Below are positions 22,094 through 33,239 of a stretch of 64,000 nt of DNA, in pieces. Position 1 is the first letter of the stretch; each line of letters begins with the position of its first letter. The notes beneath the pieces are model-generated. The model saw nothing but the letters and a program-made list of their open reading frames with translations, had not been told where the DNA came from and did no database searches. Made by a program: the position numbers and the translations under genes. Source of the DNA: Alnus glutinosa (Eukaryota > Streptophyta > Magnoliopsida > Fagales > Betulaceae); NCBI RefSeq assembly GCF_958979055.1, contig NC_084891.1, forward strand, positions 27,749,001 to 27,813,000, given 5' to 3'.

Positions 22094-23862
22094 ATGGTTT
22101 TTGGCTATGCTTATCCAGCTTATGAGTGCTACAAAACTGTTGAAAGGAATAAGCCGGAGATCGAGCAACTTCGCTTCTGGTGCCAGTATTGGTATGCTAG
22201 ATATAGCTATTTGTGCCAACAATCGGTATGAAAAATGTCTAGTGGTAAAAAAGTAATTTTTCCCCTTTTGAATTGCAGGATTTTGGTGGCTGTTTTGACA
22301 GTTTGTGAGAGAGTTGGAGATGCTTTTATTTCATGGTAAGATTCTAATGTGAATAAGGAGACAATTTCCATTCTTCGATAAATCTCTTTCAGTATTGTGA
22401 TTATGTTTTTTCTTCTTCTTGAAGGGTTCCGATGTACAGTGAAGCTAAGTTGGCATTCTTTATATATTTGTGGTACCCTAAAACAAAGGTATTGGATATC
22501 TTTTGCGCTTCTGGAGTGAAACTATATGCTTTTCTAAATATTTGTTTGCCTTTAATGTACCTGCGCCTCTTTCTTTTCATTTACCATATTGTAACTGTGT
22601 CAGGGAACGACGTATGTGTATGATTCATTCTTTAGACCATATGTCGCGAAGCATGAGACTGAGATTGATCGTAGCTTGTTGGAACTGAGGACTAGGGCTG
22701 GAGATATTGCAGTTTTGTATTGGCAACGAGCTGCAAGCTATGGTCAGACAAGAATATTTGAGATTTTGCAGTATGTTGCTGCACAGTCAACGCCGCAATC
22801 TCGCCCTCCTCAGGTAGTCTATAACAATTAACAAGTATGATTTGGGTTTGTTTTGCTATTTTTACACCCCCCCCCCAGCAAAAAAAAAAAAAAGTGCTCA
22901 GGGCAAAAGTAGACCTTTATTTTTTGGCAATTTTGCAAGTGAATATTTCTTTTGCATTTGATCTAGATATTGAAGTGGGTAACCACTTTACCCACTTCAG
23001 TTAGGCTAGTTGGGGTTTTATGGTGATCTTGCAAGCCTGCCCTCTAATCATAAATGGAACTCTCGACTGGAATTTCAGATCTAACTATGAATCAACGGGT
23101 TTTCTGTTAGTCAATATCCTTAAGGGAGAGGGTAGTAATAGCCTAGGTTCATCCCTACTTATCAAAAAAATAAAAATACCTCTCCCTTAAGGTTTTGACA
23201 ATGATATGTGCGCTTAGTTCATGAAATATTGAATAAGTGTTGCATCTACTGCCTATGAATGTGGAATTCAATTTGAGTACTTGTATCTGATTAAAACCCG
23301 GTACAGGGTGACGTATTATAAAAATTTACGTTTTTTATTTTTTATTTTTTCTACCCTGGTTTATCCCTCCTGTGTCATACATCATGTTACTATTCTTTTT
23401 TGTTTTTTATTCATTTTTATTGCTGACCAATTTATTTCCTTTTAATCTCAGCGACAACAATCAAGTGTCAGGGGTCGCCAACCCCCTGCTACTCCTAATC
23501 GTCAACCAACTACTACGGCACAACCACAAACTGAAGAGCCGCCATCTCCCACTTCAAGTACATCTTCCAGTCAACACCAAAAGGAGGTAGAGGAAGAGGA
23601 AGAGGTTGGCCCTTCAGAAGTGCCTACAGAAGCTCCACCTGCAGCAGGTGTGAATACTCAAAAAGAAGCTGCTCCAGCTGAAACCACCAGCCAAGCCACA
23701 GCAGCCGAAGCTCAACCAATGCTGATTGAAGCAGCACCTGCAGCACCTGCTGCTTCAGCTGATGAGAACTTAAATCCTCCCCCAAAAGAAACAGTAATGG
23801 AAGATGCCATTCGGTTTACACGTGGCCGGCTGAGGAAAAACCGTTCTTCAGTCAAAAGTTAA
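22094..23862 (+). CDS. HVA22: HVA22-like protein (TB2/DP1/HVA22 family)
   Basis: Coding exons 22094-22191, 22279-22335, 22425-22488, 22604-22813 and 23452-23862 join in frame, all with GT-AG introns, to give 279 residues. The N-terminal 100 or so residues are the TB2/DP1/HVA22 (REEP-type) domain: YAYPAYECYKTVE, FWCQYWILVAVLTVCERVGD, WVPMYSEAKLAFFIYLWYP, GTTYVYDSFFRPYVAKHE. The hydrophobic stretches are hairpin membrane segments. The C-terminal 150 residues are disordered and rich in Pro, Ala, Glu and Gln, ending in a basic tail (RGRLRKNRSSVKS). Family members shape tubular ER and act in vesicle traffic; several are ABA- or stress-induced. Length and tail fit the long HVA22 subgroup (g, h, i types). 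Its position beside LQY1 suggests the HVA22G locus, from memory of Arabidopsis gene order. The exact subtype is uncertain. Confidence 0.93.
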
Positions 23863-24893
23863 AAGAATGGAGTTAGTTATTTCCAATTTTATATCTTGCA
23901 AAAATAGCATTTCATCTAGGTGGACCATAGTGGTGGGTATTGAATTGTGATGTGGACGTGGATGTAAATCTGTTGTTTTCTAGCTTCTATTCCATTTGTT
24001 GTTTCATTTTTTTTTTTTTAACGTGTGTTAGCAGCTGCAACTCTCGCATGATTAGGGGATGAGAATAAAAAGTATAATTGGCAAGGTTAGGAGGGTGACC
24101 TTGAAGGGTTAACAAAGTTGCATTAGGTGTTGAAGTAATGTCTAGATTTCAAAAGCTTTTCTTATATTATTTATATGCCTTTAGGTCTCAAGATAGGTGC
24201 GATAGCACCATCCTTTTAGTTTGACAGACCAGCTTGAGTTTTTCCTACTCTTAGAACCCACAGTAAATATTGTCTTGACATGGTTCATCGATTAGAATTT
24301 GATGCGTGCTTTTTTTTTGTTTTTCTTTCTTCTGAACTTTGTGGTAGTTGAAAGGGCAGGCTTTTATAACTTCTCTTCTATGTAGACCTCTTGCTCTCTG
24401 AGCATCTCCAACAGATATTTTAAACCCCACCATTCTCTAAAGTTTGGCTAATAAAACGTCAAAAGATCGCTCCAACAGACATAATGTCAACATTTTGCTA
24501 CAGTGCTTGCCCGTTATCTACTTAATTTTTTTTGATTGTTTCTAACCAATTTTAATCGCTTTGTCACCGTTTCTTGCTGCTAATTAGTTCATGTCTTTTT
24601 GGTAGTCGATACTCGATAGTGAGAAAATATTTAATATTTGAGGCTTTTCATTTTTCTCTCCTTTTTATTTTGTTTCTGAGAAACTCGAATTACTGGATTG
24701 TTTTTACTACTGGGTAGCGTTAAAATTTCTTGCTGTTGGCTCTATTTTTATTGGTTAGTTGTTGACATTGAGGTATATTGGATAAAATCTGAGTATAATT
24801 TAAATTTTAAAAAACAGTAAGAACTGAATTTTCAAGCTTACTATAAGGGTCGTCATCAAGGTAGAAATTTTTGCTTCCGAATGTTTCATCATA
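23863..24893. other. 3' flank of the HVA22-like gene and spacer
   Basis: This holds the probable 3'UTR of the HVA22-like gene (to about 24000-24100), then non-coding sequence. A stretch at about 24400-24480 carries the phrase CTCCAACAGA twice, a motif common at MITE ends, but no full element can be delimited. Confidence 0.4.
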
Positions 24894-25077
24894 GAATAAT
24901 AGTTCAATGCCACCCAAATATACAACTTTTTACCACCTTGCTTATGTGGCAAGGTGGTCCCCCACTACTTTTTGATTTTTTTTTTATTTTTTAAAAATAA
25001 ATTAAGGTGGGGACCACCTTGCCACATAGATAAGGTAGTGAAAAGTTGTATATTTAGGTGGTAGTGAATCACTACTC
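24894..25077. mobile_element. Palindromic Mutator-like MITE, copy 1, perfect 9-bp target duplication
   Basis: The 184-bp element has arms of about 75 bp that pair almost completely. Left includes CCAAATATACAACTTTTTAC and GTGGCAAGGTGGTCC; right includes GGACCACCTTGCCACAT and GAAAAGTTGTATATTTAGG. It is flanked by TTCATCATA at 24885-24893 and again at 25078-25086. The short asymmetric centre runs CACTACTTTTTG ... AAATTAAGGTG. The 9-bp duplication and palindromic form fit a MULE-derived MITE. Confidence 0.88.
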
Positions 25078-25319
25078 TTCATCATATATCTTTTCTATTT
25101 CAAGAAGAGGGCATTATCATTTATCCACAAGAGTCCTAATTTTTAAATAGAAAAGAAGGCATTATCATTTATCCACAAGGGTCCTACTTTTTTCAGTCGT
25201 TGAGGGTTGGTGTAGAATCCAGGGAAATAAAAATGAAAAGCTAGTTGCAACTTGGAAGGGAGTATAGTTTGGAGAATAGCTAGGATTAGCTAAGAGAAAA
25301 GAGGGGATGAACTTCATTA

Positions 25320-25565
25320 TTTTGTTTATCTACTGTCTATTTGGATTAGTGGTTTCAAAATATACCGTTTGAAAGAAAAAAAAATAAAAAATCGTAATTT
25401 TAAAATGTAGTTAATAAGAACATGATTTTTTAAAAACCTAATTAAGCATTTGAAAAAATCTATGGTCTAAAAAAAGTCTTAAATTAACTTTAAAATCGTT
25501 CATTTTCAAAACAAGTAGTTAACCTATGAAATTGTGGGGCCAAACGTAATCGTAGTAGTAGGCCT
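25320..25565. mobile_element. hAT-like MITE remnant
   Basis: The stretch contains reiterated short blocks (AATCGTAATTTTAAAATG, TTTAAAATCGTTCATTTTC, AACTACTTGTTTTG inverse) typical of the decayed palindromic hAT-like MITEs also seen near 34.0-34.35 and 54.62-54.78 kb. Ends are diffuse. Confidence 0.35.
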
Positions 25566-25922
25566 TAAAATCCAATAAATAACTAATTGGATTTTCTGTT
25601 ATTTTTAAAACTGATATAGATAGACTAGACTTCAAGGTGAGTATTTTACCAATTAATTCCTATGATTGCCAGATTAGGTCTGCGCCTATCATATTAAATT
25701 GACCCTCATGGAAGTGAAGTTAGGTGAAATTATGTTGACAATTGGTATTTAATTTGTTATAGATTAAAGTGAGTGATACACTTATCATAATTAATCTGGA
25801 ATTTGTAGTAGTTAAGTCTGATTTTCCTTAGATTACTGCCCAAATTGGACGGTGGGTTCTAAGTCATGTGATCTACAGCTTATTTATTACAAGCAAGATG
25901 AGAATTTCAGAGAATTTGATAT

Positions 25923-26114
25923 GAGTAGTAATGATTTACTACCACCTAAATATACTACTTTTTACCACCTTGTCTATGTGGTAAGGTGGTCCCTTACCTT
26001 AATTTATTTTTAAAAAATAAAAAAAAAAAAACTCAAAAAGTAGTGGAAGACCGCCTTGTCACATAAGTAAGGTGGTGAAAAGTTGTATCTTTGAGTGGCA
26101 TTGAATCATTACTC
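25923..26114. mobile_element. Palindromic Mutator-like MITE, copy 2, opposite orientation
   Basis: This 192-bp element belongs to the same family as the one at 24894-25077: the arms carry CACCTAAATATACTACTTTT and the inverse of GTGAAAAGTTGTATC. The central loop is the reverse complement of that in copy 1 (CCTTAATTTATTTTTAAA ... CAAAAAGTAGTGG), so the two copies lie in opposite orientation. It is flanked by a perfect 9-bp duplication, ATTTGATAT, at 25914-25922 and 26115-26123. Confidence 0.88.
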
Positions 26115-26130
26115 ATTTGATATACACTGC

Positions 26131-26460
26131 TTCGTGAATATCTGCGTTGGGATTATCCCCAAGAATATGTTAGGTTTTGAAACCCAAAAAACCCCCCCTT
26201 ATTGGATCAAACAAAACTGTTAGAGATAATTTCACAAAAGGGTACTGAAATATTACGCTTTTTGACGGAAGGATACCAAATTATCATTTCCCTCGAATTC
26301 GTGAATATCTGTATTGGGATTATCCCTAGGAATAAGTTAGGTTTTGAAATCCCAAAAAACCCCCTTATTGGATCAAACAAAAATGTTAGAGATAACTTCA
26401 CAAAATGGTACTGAAATATCACGCTTTTTGACGAAAAGATACCAAACTATCATTTCTCTC
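26131..26460. repeat. Tandem duplication, period about 167 bp
   Basis: Copy one runs 26131-26297 and copy two 26298 to about 26460. Both read TTCGTGAATATCTG at the start, GTTAGGTTTTGAAA in the middle and GATACCAAA(T/C)TATCATTTC at the end. The unit contains flanking sequence plus the first 70 or so bases of the MITE at 26389-26832. It therefore arose after that MITE inserted. Confidence 0.8.
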
Positions 26461-26832
26461 TAACCGGAATATAAAACTATCAAACACCCTCAAATAAGGG
26501 TATTTTGTTAACTTTGGGCGTTAATTCTTAACAGAATACCCAAAATACCCCAATTCTTTTTCTTAAAAAAGAAAAAAAAATGCTAAGATTTAGGTGTGGT
26601 AAGAATTTAACGGAATTTGCAAAAATACCTATGCCTGAATCTTTGAAAATTTTAAAAAAAATAAACATAGGAGTATTTTGAGAATTTTTGTATGATTTAA
26701 CGCCCAAAGCTGACGAAATACCTTTATTCGAAGGTTTTTAATAATTTAATACCCCGGTTCAAAAGAAATGATAGTTTGGTATCCTTCTGTCAAAATGCAT
26801 GAAAATTCAGTACCCTTTTGTGAAATTATTCC
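26389..26832. mobile_element. Mutator-like MITE with 9-bp target duplication
   Basis: The left end reads GAGATAACTTCACAAAATGG and the right end, inverted, reads GGAATAATTTCACAAAAGGG. The inverted repeats continue for about 170 bp with mismatches (shared: TTTTGAC, GATACCAAACTATCATTTC, TTTGGGCGTTAA). Flanks are AAAATGTTA at 26380-26388 and AAAATGTTA at 26833-26841, a perfect 9-bp duplication. Total length is 444 bp, non-coding. Confidence 0.82.
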
Positions 26833-26841
26833 AAAATGTTA

Positions 26842-27337
26842 GATAATGTATGTAACGCTAGGTTATGTACTTGTCAATATAACTGTCACGTTAGCCTAAA
26901 AAAAATTGTTCAACCTCTCTTGTGGGCGGTTAATTACCCTCTTTCTTGGAGATGGCCGGCCAGCCTAACCAAACCAACGTGTTCCAGGAATGCGTAAAAC
27001 GCATGTAATGTCAAAATGGGTCTCTATTCTGACCGCATCTCCAGCCTAAAATAGCTGACTGCTTGCCATTTGCTATATGTTCACATGAGAAGGACCTAAG
27101 GCTAAAGTGGCACATTGCTTCTCCAAGGGCTAAAATATGGGAAATCTAGAGTATGTAGTAACTCCCTCAGTCGGCCGACTCCCCCAATGGAGAGAGCAAT
27201 TCGATCTCCTATTCATGGCAAAGCCTTAATTTGAGTAATGAACTCTAAGACGTTCAAGGTTAAATTGATTTCCTGCACTCTTTATCCAAGCACCAGCTGA
27301 AGACTCTTTTAAATGAGAGATGACTCCATTTTAACCC

Positions 27338-27379
<42 letters not shown>

Positions 27380-28528
27380 AAAAAAAGAATAGAGAAAAAG
27401 AGCGGCAGACCATAGAAACAGAGAATATTAAAAATAAAAAATAAAAAAAAAATGTCAACTTAAGCTAAATTAGAGCAAATATGGACGACTTAATCCAGAA
27501 GTAAACATAGACATAAACATAATATATGACGGTATTTCTGTTTTCTTTTCTTTTTTACATCTTCTCTCTACTTTCTAAAGAGGTTCTCTCATAAATGGGA
27601 ACGTAAATCTATGAGCATTTTTTTTTAAAAAAAATGAGCTCTGTAGGGAATCACTTTTAGAACTACGCCTATTGCAAGCTTTGGTTGGTAAACCCTGAAA
27701 TGGAGATGGTGGTATATTTTATGGTCTAAATTATATTTCACAACATTTAATGTGTATTTTAAATGACGTAACAACATATACACCATTAAATATGTCAAAA
27801 CCTAATATGAATCACCTCCATTTCAAGTGATCCACCATCAACAGAGTGCTTGGACCGAAAAAGAAGGGAAACAGGATCCTCTCCATTTTCCTGGTCCTAA
27901 TTAGATTTTACATCCTAAGTTTGGTAATCGGTCTAAAGGCAAGCTCAATGCACCTTACCCCGATAGGACTTTAACTTCACATATATCATTATTCATTAGA
28001 CTGGCTGTATGGTCGAATGGTCTCTTGGGCGATATGTACTTGACCAACTTCAACATTTAGAGAAGAACTCTGGATCTGTATATACGCATGTCCAACCCTA
28101 TCTTTGCACCTTTACCGCATTACGATCCCCAAAATAAACACTCTCATGCAGTCATCTAACATAATCGGGACATATATCAACCTATTCCAGCAACCCTGTA
28201 TACATTGGTGGGTTTTACAGAAGATTGGCATTTTTGCTAGGCTTTTCCTAATCTTGTGATTAGTAAAAACTAATTTGACCTGAATAAAATAAAAAAAATC
28301 TAGCTATAAAATCTACACTTAAAACTATGAAGGGGAGTATGCAACACCCTTCATGTTATCTGGGAAACCTAACTACATGCTCCTCATGTACTCTTTGAAG
28401 AACCATCTTCAAGGAAGTCACCTACTTGGGCCCAGTCCTCATTTGCTGTAATTCACAAGTAAATCGTAACATATACAGGTTTCCTCAAAATGATGGGCCT
28501 TCAAATTGCTCCAATTGCATGACAAGAT
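26842..28528. other. Intergenic spacer and E2FC 3'UTR
   Basis: No coding exon is seen. A run of about 35 T residues lies at 27342-27376, and the part nearest 28528 (down to about 28200) should be the E2FC 3'UTR. A stretch at 26930-27340 is GC-richer but shows no open frame. Confidence 0.4.
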
Positions 28529-29029
28529 CTAGGAATTCCAGGAATTGAAACTTGTTGAATAAGGAGTAGATAAAGGATATTGCTCACCCCACAAATCTGT
28601 CATGCTGACTCCAGGATCTGAGTGAAACCAGTAATCATTGTCAATCTGCAAACAAATTGGTTAATCTTCCTTCAGCATGATCCAAAAGAGGAAGGGTAGA
28701 CACCCTTCAAGATCCACTTTGAAGCTTCAAAATATCTGGTGAAAACAAACGCCTCTAAACATACTTACATCTTTATACGAAGGAATAATCTTTTGAATCC
28801 CAGACACATCTGAAGTCGGTAAGCTGAAGCCTTCTGAAGAAATGTTTTGATTGCCCTGGTGTTCTAAAGACTGCCTTGCATCTTCCACTCTGCAATGGCC
28901 ACCACTACCAGCTGGTAAATCCGATGATTTAGCCTGCTTGACATCCATATCCTCACATTGGCTGTTGTATTTACTACAAGCATCGACAACATGGCTGTTA
29001 GAAAAGATATTAAATTCATTTGCAAGAAA

Positions 29030-29109
<80 letters not shown>

Positions 29110-32100
29110 GAGGAGGGGGGGGATATAGCTGCATGTTGCATGAAGAAAGTACAAATATCTTCTTTTTTTTATAACTAAAGAAAGTACAAATACCTCATTA
29201 GGTACAAATCAATTGGTCCAGTGATGCTTCTAATAGTCATCTTATACCGCCTTTGGGGGAAACCGATATCCTCCTGATCAAGCAACCAAACAAATTATAT
29301 ATTATTACATTGCATAATTTTTCGAACCCCATCCATCCATGTTACCCACCTCGTCAGGATCAGGAACTTCAATATAACTAGCTTGTGGTGCTTTTATTGC
29401 AATAAGTGTTTGATTCTGAGAAAATGATAGCAACAACCAGAAAGTGAGTTTGGGAGTTGACAGACATGGTAAAAATTTCAGGGAATTTCCCGAGAGAGAG
29501 AGAGAGAGAGAGACCTGGAAGCACGGCAGAGTCACAATATCTTCCTCTGTCAAAAAGAGGTACCTATACAGTCAAAAGAGGCAAAGTATAAAGTGAAAGA
29601 ATGAAACGTATCTCAGATACAGTCAAAAACATCTAGAGATTCAGAGTATACTTTCGATAATTTTCATCTTTCTCCAGGCCCCTCAGAAGCTCATATTGTT
29701 GCCTGAAGAAAGAACGTGATGAAAGCTCAAAACACTAAAGAGGTCAATCATAGAAAAACATATCTCTAGACTCCTAGTGAACCAACCTTATAGAATCATC
29801 AAGACTGCATTCTTCAAGATATAAGCTTTTATTTTCAGCCTGTAATGAAACCACAGAGAGTTCAAGTTACTGCATTATGTCAATATGTATGGTTAGAAAA
29901 CTTAAATTTCATTTTATCTAGATTCACTTTACAAAGCAGCTAGTGACAACCAGCTTTGGGCTATCCAAACCTAGGTTGAAGTTTCATTTATACTGTTTCA
30001 TCCAACTGAACAATTACCACAATCTAAAATATAAGTTTCTGAGAACAGCTAGAGAAGATGAATACTCATCAGCAATCTGACTCATAAAAGATCTGTTTGT
30101 CTTAGTCTTGAATTAGTGATACAAGAAAACATTTAATATCAGCTATCCATTGGCACTTTTATTATGATGGAAGCTAACAATATGTCTAGAAACTGGAATT
30201 AAGCTCCACAGAAATGTGTGAACTAGTTCACACACCTCAACCAAACATTCTGCACACAAATGCCTAAAACAGCAAATAGATCATGTATGGTAACTTTCCA
30301 CTTTTTACTACATAAAGTACAAGGCTCAACTACTTCCAGTTGAGTAATCTTTCGGCAAAGAAATCTGAATTTATACCAAGCAAGAAGCAAGAACTTGAGA
30401 TGCTTATCAATACGATCAATTGATCAATCTGTAATTTTGCAAATGCAACAACTACAAGATCAAAATAAAGTATGTGAACCTTAAGTGCAGCAACTTGATC
30501 ATCCAGCTCAGGTGGGCCCATCCCATCATATCCCCTGTTTATTGTTAACGAGTCAATGTTAGTTAATAATATAAAAGCCTATTGAAGAAAAAATCAAGAT
30601 TGCCTCCATCCATAATAGATGACATGCTTCTTTTTTAAGATGTTCCGAAATAAATGAAAATTTTCAAAAAAGCCAATCATTTATGCAAATAATATCTAAA
30701 TACTAAACTCGCACTCTATATAACCTATAAAGCATTTATCCATTTAACTTCTCAAATTATCCTTTAAATTTGAGCTCATATCTTTTTAAAATTTGAACCC
30801 ACCTTTCTTGGAATATCTAAGGACATTTTCAGAAGAATGTTTGTCATTAAAATCTGTACCATTTGTAAACTTTCAACAATTACGATCCGGAAGGGGTATC
30901 GTTTTTTCTTTTTTCTTTTTTGGATAAATGAGAAGGTCAATATCATTACCTCCAACGTATATGGTTCTTTGAAGTTTTCTCTATCAATCCTATTCCTTCA
31001 AGAACATTTGTAATATCATACATCCTCCGCTTTTGAACCTGTCAAACCAATAAGATGCAAAATACACAAGCAAAGAATAAAAAGTTGTCACTAAACAGTG
31101 CCAGCTAGTTAAATTTTTGGCACAAGAAAGAGTCATGTGGAAAAGATTTAAATTCTTGTAATAGGAAAAAATATACTACTTACAACAAAGGCAAAAGAAC
31201 CTTTTTAAACTTTCACTGGTTGAATTTGAATTTCACGCGGAAAATATATTAAAGAGTATTTTTTTAATACCTGCAAGACATCTGCGGTATGCTTCAGATC
31301 AAGGGTGCCATCCTTAGCCTCCTGGATCAAACTGATAAATTTCTTAGTCAACAAGCCTGCAAGAAAACATATAAAACCCATTTACCATAACCTTGGTAGT
31401 CACATAAAAAAGAGAAAGCCAATCATTTAACTCTACTTACCAATTTAATACAGAAACGTGTGTGCTTAGGGACATAGAGAAAGAGAGGTAACTGAATACA
31501 ACCTTACTAATTTAAACTTACCTAAAGAACTGTCATAACGACAATTATTAGCTGCATTCAGACCATTGGGAGACTCTGCAAGGAAAAACCAATCAACATA
31601 GAAATCAATTTGCAAGTTACCAAGGCCCAGGACATGAATATTTGCAATAAATCATAAATTGATGTAATAAAAGGTGTTACCAGTATCAGTTTTTTGAGTC
31701 CCAGATTTCGCTTGTTTTGGAACCTTTAATTTAGTCCGATGGTTTCCACCAGTGCGAGAGTCTGGTTTAAGCGAAAGCTCACTAGCTAGTTTGCTCCGTA
31801 CGGGAGTGGCTGCCTGTCCATTTTTCTGGGCCTCACAGTTATCTAATTCATTTTTTTGCCTCAACTGCAATGACAACAGTATTTTATAGAAATTATATGA
31901 AACAGATACAAAGAATCACCTGCTGGTCATGTAACATCTATTGCAAAAGAAGTTAAGGCATAAAATTTAACCCATGTTCAAGTAAGGTTTCATATTAAGT
32001 GGATAACAAGATGTGCGAGTGTGAACATATAGCTGAAACCTCTCAATCTATGGCAATCAAATACACGATCCACAGCCTTCTTGGCCACTCAATTTTGACA

Positions 32101-33025
32101 AATAAAAAGAAATAGACCTTCTTCTAAAAAAGATATTCTTCCACAACCGTACTTCCAGACATGCCTAAAATATGACTTAATAAATCAAATATGTTAGAAT
32201 ATTAATTAAAATCTTATTTTTCCTATCCGATTAACTTTTTGGGATGACATATGATTTAACATGGTATCAGAATCTTGTCTTTGTAACTCACCTCCATTTC
32301 ACTTAAATATTCCCGCTAAGTGAAAGTTTGAACCAACACGTGTAGGAAAATTTTAAATATTAATTAAAATAATTAAATTCACCCTATCCCATCCGGAAGG
32401 TTTTGAAATGAGTGGTGATTTAATGTTTTCGCCATGCTCAACTTTCAAAAGCTGCATTCACAAACATGTTAGTAATGCATACAATTTCAGAAAATTTCGA
32501 CATCATGATAATCAAGCAGAATCTTCACTTAATGCGGCTTGCTTGACGCATACAGTACAATTCCATCAACTAATTATTAACATTAAGCAATTAGCTGCAT
32601 AGAATTTGACCTAACGACCAAAAACCAAATCTTAAAAAATGAAAAATCTCCAAATGAAAATTTAAACGAACAGATTGATTATCAGAGAATCTAGAATCGT
32701 CTTAAACAAAGCAAGAACCAGAATCCATCCAAAGAAACACTCAGAAAAATGGAAAACCTAACAATTTACATTCTCGAAAATACTACTAATCAGACGGTGA
32801 TCGTCAGTGGAAGCTCACCGCGAGTTTAGACTGTTTAGCGAACGCGGCGGAGTGCGCGTAGGCGTGAGAGTCCCCGTTGGAGTCGTTGGGAGGAGCGACG
32901 AGGGAGAAAGGGAGAGCTCTGCGGGCAGAGCAGTGTTTCTGAGTCTGCGAATGAGAATGGAGCAGCCAGGGCTGGAAGCCCGGCAGTTGAATTGGACCGC
33001 TCGTATCGTCGCCTGAGTTGGACAT
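28529..33025 (-). CDS. E2FC: E2F transcription factor, E2FC type
   Basis: Thirteen exons on the minus strand: 33025-32819, 31864-31681, 31575-31522, 31356-31271, 31038-30950, 30534-30480, 29839-29787, 29702-29652, 29563-29515, 29415-29350, 29270 (or 29273)-29194, 28994-28769, 28645-28529. All introns are GT-AG with matching phases; the product has 437 or 438 residues. Residues 142-207 are the winged-helix DNA-binding domain ([34 protein letters not shown]). A leucine-rich dimerisation segment and marked box follow ([39 protein letters not shown]). The C-terminal [16 protein letters not shown] is the retinoblastoma-binding motif. Start MSNSGDD and overall pattern match Arabidopsis E2FC, a cell-cycle regulator that works with DP proteins and RBR in the nucleus. 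Intron 1 holds a TRIM-like element, intron 11 a long microsatellite. Confidence 0.95.
29033..29106. repeat. Compound (TA)n(GA)n microsatellite in E2FC intron 11
   Basis: About 20 TA units (29033-29072) are followed by about 17 GA units (29072-29106). On the gene strand this is (TC)n then (TA)n, ending about 40 bases before the exon-12 acceptor at 28995. It makes up over a third of an intron of only 199 bp. Confidence 0.95.
32192..32424 (+). mobile_element. TRIM-like short LTR element in E2FC intron 1
   Basis: The left terminal repeat of about 70 bp begins TGTTAGAATATT and ends TTTAACA (32192-32261). A primer-binding site similar to that for initiator tRNA-Met, TGGTATCAGAATC, follows at once. 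A diverged right repeat lies at about 32350-32424. It has no coding capacity. It looks like an old, degraded non-autonomous LTR element of about 230 bp, antisense to E2FC. Confidence 0.5.
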
Positions 33026-33223
33026 GGCGGAGAGAGAGATTTTTTGAGTGTTGGAGGGAAAAGGTATGAGAGAGCGAGAGAAAGACGTTATCTGGGGGGG
33101 TTTGGTCTTTGGGTTTGTATCCGAACACTATAATCAGCGACTTGAAAGAGTGTGTGAGTTTGTGAGTGTGTGTGATACCAAATTCGAAAAGGATTCTCAA
33201 AAGCGGAGAGACGCGAGGAAACA

Positions 33224-33231
33224 GCGGGAAG
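33224..33231. promoter_or_regulatory. E2F-like site upstream of E2FC
   Basis: GCGGGAAG lies about 200 bp upstream of the E2FC ATG. It differs at one position from the canonical E2F element GCGGGAAA (TTTCCCGC inverse). E2F promoters often carry such sites for autoregulation, so this one is a weak candidate. Confidence 0.3.
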
Positions 33232-33239
33232 GGCGGCAA

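Noticed and set aside
27342-27376. 35-base T run as the tail of a minus-strand retroposon
   Set aside because: No target duplication or recognisable retroposon body is next to it; it may be a simple homopolymer.
28851-29174. Plus-strand open frame with repeats of Tyr-Ile and Arg-Glu
   Set aside because: It is a translation of the (TA)n(GA)n microsatellite plus antisense of E2FC exon 12.
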